Virus record (IMG/VR): IMGVR_UViG_3300025671_000087 | Location: 1 to 53,840 of that record | Length of the DNA stretch: 53,840 bases | Source of the DNA: a virus | Direction: 5' to 3' (one strand) | Translations under genes and position numbers: made by a program | Part shown: positions 33,034 to 42,730 of the stretch, in pieces | Layout: every line of letters begins with the position of its first letter | Numbering within the stretch: the stretch's first letter is position 1 | The notes under the pieces: model-generated | What the model was told of the DNA's origin: nothing | Database searches by the model: none | What the model saw: only the letters and a program-made list of their open reading frames with translations

Positions 33034-34541
33034 TGGCATTAGGATTTTACTCAGGTCTAAAAAACCGTGAAGACAGAATCAGAACAAGGAAAGAACTTTT
33101 AGCTGATAAAAAAGCTGCTAATGAGCAATGGAATGCACGTTTTAAACTGCAGAATGAAGAGGCTAATAAGACTTGGTTAGAACGTAATACTATTACTTAC
33201 GGCCAGCAGATGTCTGCTGCTGAAAAAGCTGCTGCAGCTGCTGCTGCTGCTAGAGAAGAGAGCCGTGCATTTGAACTTGATGTGTTAGCACTGAAGAGGG
33301 CTTACGAGCTAGACGATCAGGCTGCAGCTCAAGAGTGGTGGAAAGATCAACAAGTTATTCTTAACAAGTTTGCCGAGCAAAAAGCAGTTAATGCAGAGGG
33401 TAGGTTACAGGCTTGGGATCAGACAAAGTTTGAACGAGATAGAAAAGCAAGACAAGAAGATCTAAGATCAGAGATCGGACTTAGAACTTCTGCTGCAAAT
33501 AGTCAATTTGATTACCAGTATACTATTAAGACAGAGGCAGCTAAATCTGCTGCTATTGCTGCTCATGCAAATGAAATGCAGAAACTCCTCTTTGAAAGAG
33601 TTACGGGCGGCGATTTTGTCGGTGCAGACTTCACTGCTGCTGTAGGTAGTACTAGTGACCCTATGGCTCAGATTGCACAGTATTCGGCAGGTATTATTGC
33701 CCTAGGTGTAGAGAAAGATAACAAAGTTCTTGCTAACCTTGCAGGTTTAAACAACCCAGCTGTTATGAAGTCTGTGTTCGAGACACTTCAAAAGTACCAT
33801 ACAAAACTTGTAGAATCTGGTCGTACAGAAGATGGGCAAACTTTAGATCCAAATGCTATTGATATGTTTAGAGACGGAGCTAACAGTTATTTAAGTTCCA
33901 TTGAAATTACAAGTCCTGATCCATCTCAAGCTGAAGCTATCATTAAACAGATGGAAAGCATGGAAGGTGCAAGACCTTTAGACGACCTTACTAAATCTAT
34001 TATTAGGATTTATGCTAATAAAGGATCTGGTTTTGCAGTAATTGAACCTACAGTTATTGAGCCTTTAGATACATCTAAACTTGGTGACTGGACAAAAATT
34101 ATAACTCAGAATTCAGTTGCAAGAGGTAGGAGTGAGCAGAATAACATCTCTAAAGCTTTGACATCAGTAAATGAAATGTCTAAAACAGGCACTCCTGATC
34201 AACAAGCAATGGCAAAAGAATTAATGGAATGGCTGGGCACCAGGAGTCTTGCTGTTACAGAGGCTTTAGATAGTGCTAGAGGTGATAATCCAGATTACTA
34301 TGGTGTAACCTCCTTGTACGGAAACAATGTTATTGGGGAGGCAATGGAGGCAGAGCCTAAGTTGAGAACTGCGGTTCTACCCGATTATATAAAAGAGGCT
34401 AAGGATGCAGCCCCTATCGTAGTTCCTAATGTTTCTGTGCTTAGGTCTCTTATTGAATATGGAATTATCAAAGTAGGTGATGTTGTAACTTATACTAGAG
34501 ACGATGGTCAAACCGTGACAGGTCCATACAAAGGAAAATAA
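33033..34541 (+). CDS. Internal virion protein, helical
   Basis: 502 aa, almost all alpha-helical. A run of eight Ala (AEKAAAAAAAAREES) lies in a long coiled coil over residues 15-150, followed by Ala-rich helices (AKSAAIAAHANEMQKLLFERV). The last 30 residues, IIKVGDVVTYTRDDGQTVTGPYKG, form a small beta domain. Composition and place fit an ejected core protein like T7 gp15. Confidence 0.6.
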   Translation: MALGFYSGLKNREDRIRTRKELLADKKAANEQWNARFKLQNEEANKTWLERNTITYGQQMSAAEKAAAAAAAAREESRAFELDVLALKRAYELDDQAAAQEWWKDQQVILNKFAEQKAVNAEGRLQAWDQTKFERDRKARQEDLRSEIGLRTSAANSQFDYQYTIKTEAAKSAAIAAHANEMQKLLFERVTGGDFVGADFTAAVGSTSDPMAQIAQYSAGIIALGVEKDNKVLANLAGLNNPAVMKSVFETLQKYHTKLVESGRTEDGQTLDPNAIDMFRDGANSYLSSIEITSPDPSQAEAIIKQMESMEGARPLDDLTKSIIRIYANKGSGFAVIEPTVIEPLDTSKLGDWTKIITQNSVARGRSEQNNISKALTSVNEMSKTGTPDQQAMAKELMEWLGTRSLAVTEALDSARGDNPDYYGVTSLYGNNVIGEAMEAEPKLRTAVLPDYIKEAKDAAPIVVPNVSVLRSLIEYGIIKVGDVVTYTRDDGQTVTGPYKGK

Positions 34542-34542
34542 T

Positions 34543-37500
34543 ATGGCAGATGGATTTACTCTAGCTGATCTAGAGAAAGATGTTGTCGTACCTGATGTAG
34601 AGCCTATCATAACTACTCTGGAAACAACAACAGAGCCTACATCAGAGGTGCCTGAACTTACACCAGAAGTTCCTGTATCAGAACAACCTACAGTAGAAGT
34701 ACCCACTGAAGGGGAGCCTACATCTGAAGGGTTTACTCTGGGTGACTTATACCCTCAAACAGGTGTATCTGAGACACCAGTGCAGCAAGCACAAGATTTA
34801 AGCTCTCCATTTACACTAAAAGATCTTCAAGTTCCATTTGGAGGTTTTACCCTAGAGGCAGAAGATCGTTTTTTAAACGTATACGATATTTTTGATAAGT
34901 ACGACAATAAGCCTCTAACTAAAGAAGACATCATTGCTGATCCAGACCTTATGGAGATTGTGTACCAATCTTTAGAGGCAAGATTTCCCGAATCAACAAC
35001 CTTCGGTAAAGTTACTAAAAGTGTTGCAGGTGTGATGGGGGGTGCTACTGGCGGTTCTGCTCTAATGAACCGTAACTACAGGGCGATGGAGCCAGAAAAA
35101 GCATTTGAGATCTACCAAAATTATCAAAGAACTTTTGATGCTGCACAATCAGTTACTGTTGCTAATGAGATTACTTATACCCTGGGGGCAGACGACGAAA
35201 CTAAAAGACGCCTTGCTGGAGGGTACTTACTTTTTAACCAGATGGGTAATATCTTTACTGGTGAAGGTAGTTGGCCAGAGATGTTCGATGGTATCGTAGA
35301 CTACACCTCAGCTGCGGTATGGGATCCTGTAACTATCTTGTCGTTTGGTATAGGTAAAGTTTTAACTGCAGGGGGTACAAAAGCTACAGGTGCTGCACTT
35401 CAAAAAATGCTGACTGCAGCCTATACAGATGCTATTGAAAAAGGTGCTACAAAGAAAGCTGCAACTATTGCTATAAGCAATGCTATGGCAAAGGCTATGC
35501 CAATGGCTACGGTAGACGGTGCATTTGCACTTGGGCAAGACTTTGGTAGACAGATGCAGCTGATAGAAGTTGGTGCACAGGACGAGTACAGCAAGGCTGA
35601 AGGTGCTCTTACTGCTGCAGGATCTATGCTCTTTCCCGTAGTTGCAGGTGGATCAGCACTGTTTAAGGAAGCTAGAAGGTCTCCCTTTGCAAAGAATACT
35701 ATTCTTTCGTATCAAAACATCGACAAGATGATTAAGAAACATGGTCCAGATGAAGCTTGGAAAAAGCTTGGTCAGGCACTGGACAAGAACGGCTTGTTTC
35801 AATCTCTTGATGAACAGTTTGGTACGTTATCTGCTAGAGGTAAGATTAACTTCTTACCTTGGGAACAAGCTAAAGATGAAGCTGATAGGTTAATTGCTTC
35901 TAGGGGTGAAAAGAGAAGAGACCTTGCAGCCACTAATGCATTCTCTAAATTCTTTTGGTTTGGTGATCCAGAAAATGGAGTTAAAGGTTATTTTGAAGCT
36001 CTAAATGATGCTGGGTTTGTGATGCATCCAGAGATCATAAAGAAGTACAAGACAACTGGTGCCTTTGCAAGGACTATACGTTTTATTAATCCGTCTAAAC
36101 TTGATAAGATGGTTAAAACCTGGGAAGAAGAAACTGGTTACGTACTCGATGGTGTACGTACAGAAAAAGGTAAAGTCTCCCCTGCTATGATGGAAGCTGT
36201 AATGAAAAACAGCACTAGTTTGGCGGGTGAAAATCTGTGGATTGCATCTGAGCTGTCTAGATTGCAAAAGGCAGGTGTTAGTAACAAAGGTATGCTTGAG
36301 TTGTACAAGAGGATACAACCTTCGGAAGGTCCACAACACAATCAAGCTGCACTGTCTTTGTATAAACGACTAATTACCTCTCACCTATCTACTACTGGTG
36401 CTAACCTTCAAGGCTTTAAAACACTTGTATCTCTTAATACTGCTGCAGACTTTGTTGCCGGTGCTATAGATCTGTCTCGTGGTGCTATTGCAAAAGGTCT
36501 TGGTAACGAAGAGGCTGCAGTAAATTTTTACAACAGAGCCTATGGAGAGTGGGGTGGATCATTCCGCAGAGTTGCTGATGCATTGTCCCCAGATATCCCT
36601 ATTGAATATGCTGATGCTGTTCTTGCAATGAACCCTAAGATTGCAGAAAAGTTATTTAGAGATATTGCAGGTGACGGTGGTGTTACTGATTCTTTAGAGA
36701 TGTTTAATCTTGATGGAGCTTCTTACAAGAAACGACTTAAGGATGCTGGACCTGTAAGAACAGCTATAGGAAAGACTGAAGAGTTTCTTTGGAAGGGTGC
36801 TGATGCATACACAAAGGGTGTGCAAACACTAACATTAGCCAGGCTTCAGGATAACCTTACTAAACGTTTTGCTTTCGGTACAAACCTTAACCAGGGTATT
36901 ATGAAGAAGTATGGAGTAACTCCAGAGGAGTTCTTCTCCAATCCTGATGTAGAGTTTACTATGGCTAAACCAGAGTTCCGTGAGATCATGGAGCAAGCTG
37001 CTTACCGTACTATGAGGGAAACTGCCTCTGTAAACTGGTCTACCTTACCTGCTACAAACTTTATGAGAAAGTCTGCAAGGTTTATCGAAACAGTTACCAA
37101 CCGTTCTATGGGTGGTTATGTTGTACCTTTCGGGAGCTTCTTGAACACAACTATAGCAACTGCTGGAGATCTTAGTGGGGTAAACTACTTAAGATATGTT
37201 ACAGCTAAAACTATCGGTAAACAGATTGATCCTGTAACTGATGATGGTGTAGAACTATTTTCTAAAATGGTTGTAGGTTGGGGTGCAGTTAGCTACGGTG
37301 TTGGTGGTCAAATAGGATTTGAAACTGAAACTGGTGATAGTGCTGTCGAAAGAATAGAAAGTGGCCTGAGTTGGAAGCAAGATAGGCAGGACGATGGTAC
37401 GGTCAGGAACCGTGAGTTTGAATGGCCTATATCTCTGATAAGAGCTAGTAGCCAGGCCATTGCTCATGGTATGATTGAGACTGGTGAGATGGACATGTCT

Positions 37501-38433
37501 AAGGCAGCTCAACGTATGTTGACTGACTCTGAGTTCCGTAAAAGATTTATGTCAGGTATTCCTGACGATCTTTGGGTTGATCTTACAGTCCAGGTAGGTC
37601 CAGGGCAAGCACTGAGAGACCTTGACGATCTCGGAGCTTCTATGGGAAGATCTTGGCAGATGGCTAAAGATGGTGACTATGGTCCTCTTGCCTACAGTAT
37701 GCTTGCTGCATCAGGTTCGAAGGTAGTTTCTGGATTTACTCGCCATCTTGATCCAGTGAACACTGCTTATGGATTGCTTGAGGGTAAAGAGATGAACCCC
37801 GACCTTCGTCAAGGTAATAGATTTTTTAATGATGCAGGTCGTTACCTTAATCAACTTACCGGACAAGCAGAGGGTATGGAGAGAAGGGCTACACCTACAA
37901 GAGGCTTTGCTTCTGGAAAGGATGTAGATGTTGGTAAGCAACTAATGGTTAGGTCTTCTAAGAATCCTAACTTAGTTGAGGCTATGTTTAACTCAGCTGG
38001 TGCTAATATCTTTACCCAGGTTCGTTGGACTGGTCCTGCGAAAGTAAAGAACTACATGGACGGGATGTTAGCCCCTGCACTACAGACCCAGTCTGAATTG
38101 GCTATGGCTAAGTATCCTAATTACTTCAAGATGAGACAAGATCAAAAGGAACTTGTACTAAATGAGGTTAGAGAGGGTGCCAAGGCTATGGTAGTCAATC
38201 AGATGGAGAATGGTGGCCAAGTACCTCAAACAATGGATGTTGTAAGAAAACTTAGCAGTAAGAAAAAAGTAGTGGAAAAAGTATTAAACCTTCTACCATT
38301 TGAATTTGGAAGCACTGATACCTACGATCAAAAGATGGAGAAGATACTAGAGATGGAGGATGGTTATCAACAACTCTTAAAGATTAAAAATCTTGTTGAT
38401 ACCTACGACGACTGGAACAAAGTAGTTCAATAA
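34543..38433 (+). CDS. Giant internal virion/ejection protein with FTLxDL repeats
   Basis: 1296 aa, last gene of the rightward arm. The first 110 residues are Pro/Glu/Thr-rich and carry FTLADL (5-10), FTLGDL (64-69), FTLKDL (90-95) and a partial copy FTLEAE (102-107). The rest is helical with Gly/Ala stretches that could cross membranes (VAGVMGGATGGSALM, AAGSMLFPVVAGGSAL). A C-terminal VTNRSMGGYVVPFGSFLNTT motif is seen in similar proteins. By position and size it parallels T7 gp16, which forms the DNA-ejection channel. Confidence 0.6.
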   Translation: MADGFTLADLEKDVVVPDVEPIITTLETTTEPTSEVPELTPEVPVSEQPTVEVPTEGEPTSEGFTLGDLYPQTGVSETPVQQAQDLSSPFTLKDLQVPFGGFTLEAEDRFLNVYDIFDKYDNKPLTKEDIIADPDLMEIVYQSLEARFPESTTFGKVTKSVAGVMGGATGGSALMNRNYRAMEPEKAFEIYQNYQRTFDAAQSVTVANEITYTLGADDETKRRLAGGYLLFNQMGNIFTGEGSWPEMFDGIVDYTSAAVWDPVTILSFGIGKVLTAGGTKATGAALQKMLTAAYTDAIEKGATKKAATIAISNAMAKAMPMATVDGAFALGQDFGRQMQLIEVGAQDEYSKAEGALTAAGSMLFPVVAGGSALFKEARRSPFAKNTILSYQNIDKMIKKHGPDEAWKKLGQALDKNGLFQSLDEQFGTLSARGKINFLPWEQAKDEADRLIASRGEKRRDLAATNAFSKFFWFGDPENGVKGYFEALNDAGFVMHPEIIKKYKTTGAFARTIRFINPSKLDKMVKTWEEETGYVLDGVRTEKGKVSPAMMEAVMKNSTSLAGENLWIASELSRLQKAGVSNKGMLELYKRIQPSEGPQHNQAALSLYKRLITSHLSTTGANLQGFKTLVSLNTAADFVAGAIDLSRGAIAKGLGNEEAAVNFYNRAYGEWGGSFRRVADALSPDIPIEYADAVLAMNPKIAEKLFRDIAGDGGVTDSLEMFNLDGASYKKRLKDAGPVRTAIGKTEEFLWKGADAYTKGVQTLTLARLQDNLTKRFAFGTNLNQGIMKKYGVTPEEFFSNPDVEFTMAKPEFREIMEQAAYRTMRETASVNWSTLPATNFMRKSARFIETVTNRSMGGYVVPFGSFLNTTIATAGDLSGVNYLRYVTAKTIGKQIDPVTDDGVELFSKMVVGWGAVSYGVGGQIGFETETGDSAVERIESGLSWKQDRQDDGTVRNREFEWPISLIRASSQAIAHGMIETGEMDMSKAAQRMLTDSEFRKRFMSGIPDDLWVDLTVQVGPGQALRDLDDLGASMGRSWQMAKDGDYGPLAYSMLAASGSKVVSGFTRHLDPVNTAYGLLEGKEMNPDLRQGNRFFNDAGRYLNQLTGQAEGMERRATPTRGFASGKDVDVGKQLMVRSSKNPNLVEAMFNSAGANIFTQVRWTGPAKVKNYMDGMLAPALQTQSELAMAKYPNYFKMRQDQKELVLNEVREGAKAMVVNQMENGGQVPQTMDVVRKLSSKKKVVEKVLNLLPFEFGSTDTYDQKMEKILEMEDGYQQLLKIKNLVDTYDDWNKVVQ

Positions 38434-38437
38434 ATTA

Positions 38438-38464
38438 AGGGGGCTTAACGCCCCCTCTTTTTTT
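38438..38464 (+). terminator. Intrinsic terminator at the convergence of the two arms
   Basis: AGGGGGC (38438-38444) and GCCCCCT (38450-38456) with a 5-nt loop, then TCTTTTTTT. It ends the rightward arm just after the giant ejection gene. Its T tract abuts the leftward gene's stop. On the other strand the tail is less T-rich, so leftward termination is weaker. Confidence 0.88.
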
Positions 38465-38669
38465 AAGTATCTTCATCCAGCATGTAGTCTGCCCAGTCGT
38501 ATGCTTGTTTCTTTATATCCCGCATATTGTTACTGGATCTTGCACCTGCTAGAAGACCAGTTAAAGCCTGGCCAGCAAGATATATCCTTGCTGTCAGACC
38601 TTTGCTTGAAACAATTTTACGTTTTTGTTGAGTAAACTTTTTTGCCTCTTTCTCTAAATCCTCTTTCAA
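38463..38669 (-). CDS. Small helical hypothetical, last gene of the leftward arm
   Basis: 68 aa, basic N-terminus, with LTARIYLAGQALTGLLAGARSS followed by AYDWADYMLDE. This pattern resembles small proteins often found beside DUF3310 in marine phages. Function unknown. AAGGAG ribosome site. Confidence 0.6.
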   Translation of the reverse strand: MKEDLEKEAKKFTQQKRKIVSSKGLTARIYLAGQALTGLLAGARSSNNMRDIKKQAYDWADYMLDEDT

Positions 38670-38697
38670 CTACCAACTCCTTGTTTTAGGGATGGCC

Positions 38698-38916
38698 TTA
38701 CTCTTTGCTTTGAAGTTGAATAAGTGCTTCCAAATACCATCGTGCTTTTTTTAAATCCTCTAGACCATTCTTATACCTCCAACGGTGCAAGTATTTAGCA
38801 ACGTTACCCCTATAATAACCTATTAGCTCCTCATCTGTCAAGATGTCTTTAATATATGTGATACACTCGATATCACCCTGACCATAGTGTGGAGGTTTAT
38901 TTACGTTATCACTCAT
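38698..38916 (-). CDS. DUF3310 protein
   Basis: 72 aa. KPPHYGQGDIECITYIKDIL, then YYRGNVAKYLHRWRYKNGLEDLKKARWYLEALI is the near-complete DUF3310 signature. In T7 the related gp1.7 is a nucleotide kinase. This protein is a single-domain form. It overlaps the preceding gene's stop by 4 nt, within the nucleotide-metabolism end of the leftward operon. Confidence 0.85.
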   Translation of the reverse strand: MSDNVNKPPHYGQGDIECITYIKDILTDEELIGYYRGNVAKYLHRWRYKNGLEDLKKARWYLEALIQLQSKE

Positions 38917-39359
38917 AGTTTTACTAGCTCTGCTTTTGTATACGGGATGTGGAAGAATAATTCTCCAGGTTTAATGTACCGACCTTTAGCTTCTTTTAAG
39001 CTTTCTTTGGTAAGTAACGTATCTTTAATACGCCAGGCTTGTTTTAGATCCTTACGAAAGACGTAAAAGTTTAGCACTCCATCGTTGCCCTCATACTTAT
39101 CTAGTAGGCGTTGCTTACGTTCTGGTATACGTATCTCATCCCAATGTTCAGGCCAATCGTTTTCCCAAGCTACTTTAACTTCAGCTTCATTGAAGAATGT
39201 TAGCCCGTGTTTTTGCGAGACAACGTCTACAAAGTAGTTTTCTTCTGTATTTACGATAACATGCTTTTTAGATTTTAGGTGGGATACAAGAGCATCCTTA
39301 GCTTGTTTGTCGTAAGCCTCGTACAAGGCTCTGTTAAAATTCTTTCTCACTGCCGCCAT
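38913..39359 (-). CDS. PD-(D/E)XK-like nuclease candidate
   Basis: 148 aa. D45 in YFVDVVS and the ExK at E60-V-K62 (FFNEAEVKVAW) form the D...ExK pattern of the PD-(D/E)XK fold, with a following WPEHWDEIRIPERKQRLLD helix. Marine phages often carry a homologue near RNR. Role unknown, perhaps DNA breakdown or repair. Start overlaps the end of the glutaredoxin gene. Confidence 0.6.
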   Translation of the reverse strand: MAAVRKNFNRALYEAYDKQAKDALVSHLKSKKHVIVNTEENYFVDVVSQKHGLTFFNEAEVKVAWENDWPEHWDEIRIPERKQRLLDKYEGNDGVLNFYVFRKDLKQAWRIKDTLLTKESLKEAKGRYIKPGELFFHIPYTKAELVKL

Positions 39360-39579
39360 TTAAAAGCTCCCTTAATTCCCTATAACCACCTACGTGACCA
39401 CCTTTGTCATCAAAGATTTGAGGTACTGTACTGAGATTTGTCTTCTTTAGCAAGGTTAAAATCCATTTAGAACTGGTAGAATGGACATTATATTCTACAT
39501 AACCAATGTTTTTATTCTTTAGCATTGCTTTAGCTAAGTCACAAAAGTTACACTGCTCTCTAGTTATCACCACATACAT
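39334..39579 (-). CDS. Glutaredoxin
   Basis: 81 aa. Active site C10-N-F-C13, then the cis-proline motif TVPQIF and GGYRELREL at the end. It is a complete single-domain glutaredoxin that could reduce the class II RNR encoded just upstream. It sits between DUF1289 and the nuclease in one operon with short overlaps. Confidence 0.88.
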   Translation of the reverse strand: MYVVITREQCNFCDLAKAMLKNKNIGYVEYNVHSTSSKWILTLLKKTNLSTVPQIFDDKGGHVGGYRELRELLNGGSEKEF

Positions 39580-39760
39580 TGTGTTCTTTTCTCCAATTCA
39601 GTTCACGTAACAGTTTCTTTTGCTCATAGTCCGACATTATCATCCAGTCCCTAATCTCGTCTATGGTCCTTAAACACCCTGCGCAGTACCCGTCTTTTAT
39701 CTGACAGATCTTTACGCAGGGTGAGGGTGTAGACCCTACACTAGGTCTACGATTTCGCAT
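39560..39760 (-). CDS. DUF1289 protein, four-cysteine
   Basis: 66 aa from ATG 39760 (a longer in-frame start lies at 39775). SPCVKICQIKDGYCAGCLRTIDEIRDW is the DUF1289 signature, with C15, C19, C26 and C29 likely to bind Zn or Fe-S. The family is widespread in Proteobacteria. It overlaps the RNR end by 25 nt. A role near RNR is suggested only by neighbourhood. Confidence 0.8.
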   Translation of the reverse strand: MRNRRPSVGSTPSPCVKICQIKDGYCAGCLRTIDEIRDWMIMSDYEQKKLLRELNWRKEHNVCGDN

Positions 39761-41631
39761 GAGTCGCCAGTGCAAGCAAGTGTCTGACTCCCAGAAGTAT
39801 TATCTTCGTTCTCATACTCGGAGAGTTTAGACCAGTCGATAGACTTAGGCATGAGAGACTTGAGAGAGTTGTAATCACTCTTACCTACTTCTTGATAAGG
39901 TGCTTGCTGATACGTGTGTTCATTGTATGGTAGGAATGATACACCAGACATCTCGTCAAAATATTTGTAAACAAATGCACCTACTTCCATCCACTCCTCT
40001 GACTTTACGTTTATAGTCACTGAAGGTTTATGTTCACACCAATGCCTTTGATACTGTAGCCACATCTTTAACTGTTCAATAGCAGAGATGTCCGATGTAC
40101 ATACAGCACCTTTAGGTGCCATCTGAGGAAAACTAAAGACTGTAGTCTGCTCAGGTTTAAACACATCAGGCTCATTAGGAATGCCTTGGTCAATCATAAA
40201 CTGTGTCAGAGGATCTTTGTTATCACCACGAACAGTCCGAATATAATAGGGGCTGTGACGAGCATGAATACCAGAAGAGGAGTCAACCAACTGTGATACT
40301 GTTCCCGAAGGTTTAACGCAGCTGATAGCAGCAGCAACAGGGATGCCAAGGCGTTTAGCCCACTCAGCATTAGTAGCCACGGCCAAAGATCTAAGTTTGC
40401 CAAGAGTTTTCTCCAATCCCACATTCTTTGTTGTCATTAAAGGGTTATCCATAATGCCAGTAAGAGACACACCAAGTAGACGTTCATCTTCAGTATTGTC
40501 TGCCCACTTCTTACGTAAGTAAGGAAACTTGGTATAGGTAGATTGAATTGTACCTAAGATAGTGGCTAGGCGTACTTTCTCCTCCAAAGTTTCTAAAGTA
40601 TCTGTAGCACGTACTACACACTCTGTTAAGTTGCAAAATTGCATCGGTCGTAGTATAATTTCCGAACAAGGATTTGTACCAAAATCATAGTTAGGATCAC
40701 GTCTACCATTTAATCCAGCTTGTTTCTTAGATGCTTCACGGTTAAAGATACCACGTTCACCAGAACCAGACTCAACTAAAGCCATCCACTCACGCATAAA
40801 AGAGACACTGTCTGGTTTTTCAGTGTAGGAGACAGAGTTGTTAGCCAAGGCACGTTGTGGATTATTCTCCCACCATTGTCCTGACTTAGCATGACGCATC
40901 CGGTCATCACTCAAATTAGACAGACTGATCATTGCACTGCGGCGTACACCACCTACAACTACTACCTCACCAATCTTACACATAATATCGTGACACTCGA
41001 TAGAGCTGAGTTTACGTCCTGAAGCTTTCTTGAAAGTGCTAATAGTAAAGTTAAACAGGTCAACCAAAGGGGCTGGACCAGAAGCCCTACCACCAAAAGT
41101 TTTAAGAGGTGCTCCAGCTGGACGTACCTTAGACACATCCCAAGTTGGGATCTCACCAGAGTATAGGAGTGCAATCAATTGACGAAGAGCCTTAGCCCAC
41201 CCCTCCTTGGAGTCCTTGACGACGATATTAGTCTCACTGTCGAAGAGTTGAGGAACATCTGGAAGCTTGTTGATGGCTTGCCTCTCTACACTGAAGCCAA
41301 CTCCCGTGCCACAGAGGAGGATAAACATAGCCTCATCGAAGGACTTAAGGTCATCTACGGGTAGGTAGCTACAGTTGTACATACAGGTATTGTCCCTGTC
41401 TGCTGCAGGTCCGGCAGTCATAAGAGATCGCATAGAGGGCATTACCTCTAGACCTAGAATAGCCTGTTCTAGTTTAAACTTTGTTTCTGAATCCACCAAG
41501 TCTCGAACTACATTAGTCATAAAACGAGATACGGTATCACTCCAGGATTCACGGCCAGATCCTTCACGGTACTTTGCATACCGTGACTTGTGGATAAAAG
41601 CCTGGTAATCTGTTGGTAGTTGGTTATTCAT
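39736..41631 (-). CDS. Ribonucleotide reductase, class II (adenosylcobalamin-dependent), monomeric type
   Basis: 631 aa. Features: cysteine-bearing CMYNCSYLPVDDLKSFDEA and GTGVGFSVER near 80-115, NPCSEIIL, VKPSGTVSQLVDSSSGIHAR, and C-terminal redox pair C620/C625 (ACTGDSC). The lack of an allied small-subunit gene and the RTPR-like length support class II. It makes deoxynucleotides from ribonucleotides without oxygen, using host-supplied B12. Glutaredoxin, MazG and ThyX in the same arm complete the nucleotide set. ATG 41631 overlaps the MazG stop (ATGA). Confidence 0.9.
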   Translation of the reverse strand: MNNQLPTDYQAFIHKSRYAKYREGSGRESWSDTVSRFMTNVVRDLVDSETKFKLEQAILGLEVMPSMRSLMTAGPAADRDNTCMYNCSYLPVDDLKSFDEAMFILLCGTGVGFSVERQAINKLPDVPQLFDSETNIVVKDSKEGWAKALRQLIALLYSGEIPTWDVSKVRPAGAPLKTFGGRASGPAPLVDLFNFTISTFKKASGRKLSSIECHDIMCKIGEVVVVGGVRRSAMISLSNLSDDRMRHAKSGQWWENNPQRALANNSVSYTEKPDSVSFMREWMALVESGSGERGIFNREASKKQAGLNGRRDPNYDFGTNPCSEIILRPMQFCNLTECVVRATDTLETLEEKVRLATILGTIQSTYTKFPYLRKKWADNTEDERLLGVSLTGIMDNPLMTTKNVGLEKTLGKLRSLAVATNAEWAKRLGIPVAAAISCVKPSGTVSQLVDSSSGIHARHSPYYIRTVRGDNKDPLTQFMIDQGIPNEPDVFKPEQTTVFSFPQMAPKGAVCTSDISAIEQLKMWLQYQRHWCEHKPSVTINVKSEEWMEVGAFVYKYFDEMSGVSFLPYNEHTYQQAPYQEVGKSDYNSLKSLMPKSIDWSKLSEYENEDNTSGSQTLACTGDSCEIVDLV

Positions 41632-41984
41632 CTTTTATCCCCTGACCCTTTTAATTTACCACGTTGTTGTCTGTCACGTAGCTTTTTTAAATTATTATCC
41701 GCAACTGCACTGAGATCTACATTTAGATCTCGACATAGTGCTGCAATATACCAAAGACAGTCACCCACTTCGTCTGCAATTGCATCACGATCAAACTGAC
41801 CGTCACGCATGATCTTCTTAACCTTGTTAGCTACCTCACCAGCTTCAGCTGCTAGGCCAAGGGCTGGGTAGATTATCGCATGCTCTGACTTATAAATAGC
41901 AGTAGCTGCTGCGGCATTTTGGTAGTCATTTAACTGACCTGAGTCATAAAAATCCCAGGCATCTATATCAACTTGGCTTATCAT
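41628..41984 (-). CDS. mazG: MazG-type nucleotide pyrophosphohydrolase
   Basis: 118 aa from ATG 41984 (a GTG at 41996 adds four residues). LAAEAGEVANKVKK gives E47 and E50, and DEVGDCLWYI gives E72 and D75, the four metal ligands. It would hydrolyse NTPs/dNTPs or alarmone-like compounds to steer host metabolism. It is coupled by ATGA to RNR. Its start overlaps the small gene 41968-42135. Confidence 0.85.
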   Translation of the reverse strand: MISQVDIDAWDFYDSGQLNDYQNAAAATAIYKSEHAIIYPALGLAAEAGEVANKVKKIMRDGQFDRDAIADEVGDCLWYIAALCRDLNVDLSAVADNNLKKLRDRQQRGKLKGSGDKR

Positions 41985-42135
41985 ATCTAACCTCACACTC
42001 CTCTACAACGATATCGTCTATGTCGTACAAGCTTCCCTGTACGAGTTCTGAGATTACCTCAGCATTATTCCCGAATGTTTCTAAAAAGTTTGCACTAGGG
42101 TCTACTTTTATTATTATATTTAGCTCGAACCTCAT
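41968..42135 (-). CDS. Small acidic protein (55 aa)
   Basis: ATG 42135 with AGGAG 8 nt upstream, running to TGA 41968. The N-terminus is a beta strand (MRFELNIIIKVDPSANF), followed by LETFGNNAEVISELVQ and an acidic YDIDDIVVEECEV. Similar small proteins occur beside MazG in marine phages as I recall. It overlaps MazG by 17 nt. Confidence 0.6.
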   Translation of the reverse strand: MRFELNIIIKVDPSANFLETFGNNAEVISELVQGSLYDIDDIVVEECEVRYDKPS

Positions 42136-42146
42136 CAGCAAGACTC

Positions 42147-42398
42147 CTAGTTATACTCAGGATCAGATGTCATGTCAACAATAATAGGGTCGATGGATTC
42201 GGAAAAATGTTTCTGCCACTCATAAGCAGAATCGAAATCGTCAAACCAAAAATTATCGTCAGCAATCTCACCGTTAATCTCTGTTTTACACACCATGAAG
42301 TACTTAGAACCTTCTGGAGCATTGTCAAGGTGCTCGGGATCGTAGATATCATTGATTGATGTTGGACCCTGTAGCACTCCCCATATTTTTACTTCCAT
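42147..42398 (-). CDS. Small acidic hypothetical
   Basis: 83 aa, acidic, Trp-rich (FWFDDFDSAYEWQKHF), with a short beta-like start MEVKIWGVLQ. No recognised motif. It overlaps the upstream nuclease gene by 10 nt. Confidence 0.6.
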   Translation of the reverse strand: MEVKIWGVLQGPTSINDIYDPEHLDNAPEGSKYFMVCKTEINGEIADDNFWFDDFDSAYEWQKHFSESIDPIIVDMTSDPEYN

Positions 42399-42730
42399 TT
42401 CTTTAACAACTCCATGTAGTGATCAAGACTTACCATTGTAATCCATTCCTTTCTGTCTGCCCGAAAGAAAACAACTGGTTCACCTTTACCATGCTTCCTG
42501 GCTTGTTCAATGTAATCGTAGGCCATCTTCATTCCAGACTTCCTACGTTTTACTTCGATAGTAATCGGAATCTTTTTTCTAGCTGCGGGAGACAGCTGGA
42601 TGTCTTCTCCAGTGTCTCCCATAGTAGTAGACTTAACGTCATCAGGTTCTAGGTCAGGAAAGTTCTCTAGTATGGTATCCCTGATTTCGTTCTGTCCAGT
42701 TCTGCCCTTAGCCTTAGCTGCCCGTGTCAT
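42389..42730 (-). CDS. PD-(D/E)XK endonuclease, Holliday-junction-resolvase-like
   Basis: 113 aa from ATG 42730. E15 in GQNEIRD, D43 in TGEDIQL, and E59-V-K61 in ITIEVKRRK form the E...D...ExK pattern of small resolvases of the Hjc/VRR type. Placed between SSB/exonuclease and RNR, it probably resolves branched replication intermediates, replacing a T7-type endonuclease I. Confidence 0.7.
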   Translation of the reverse strand: MTRAAKAKGRTGQNEIRDTILENFPDLEPDDVKSTTMGDTGEDIQLSPAARKKIPITIEVKRRKSGMKMAYDYIEQARKHGKGEPVVFFRADRKEWITMVSLDHYMELLKKWK

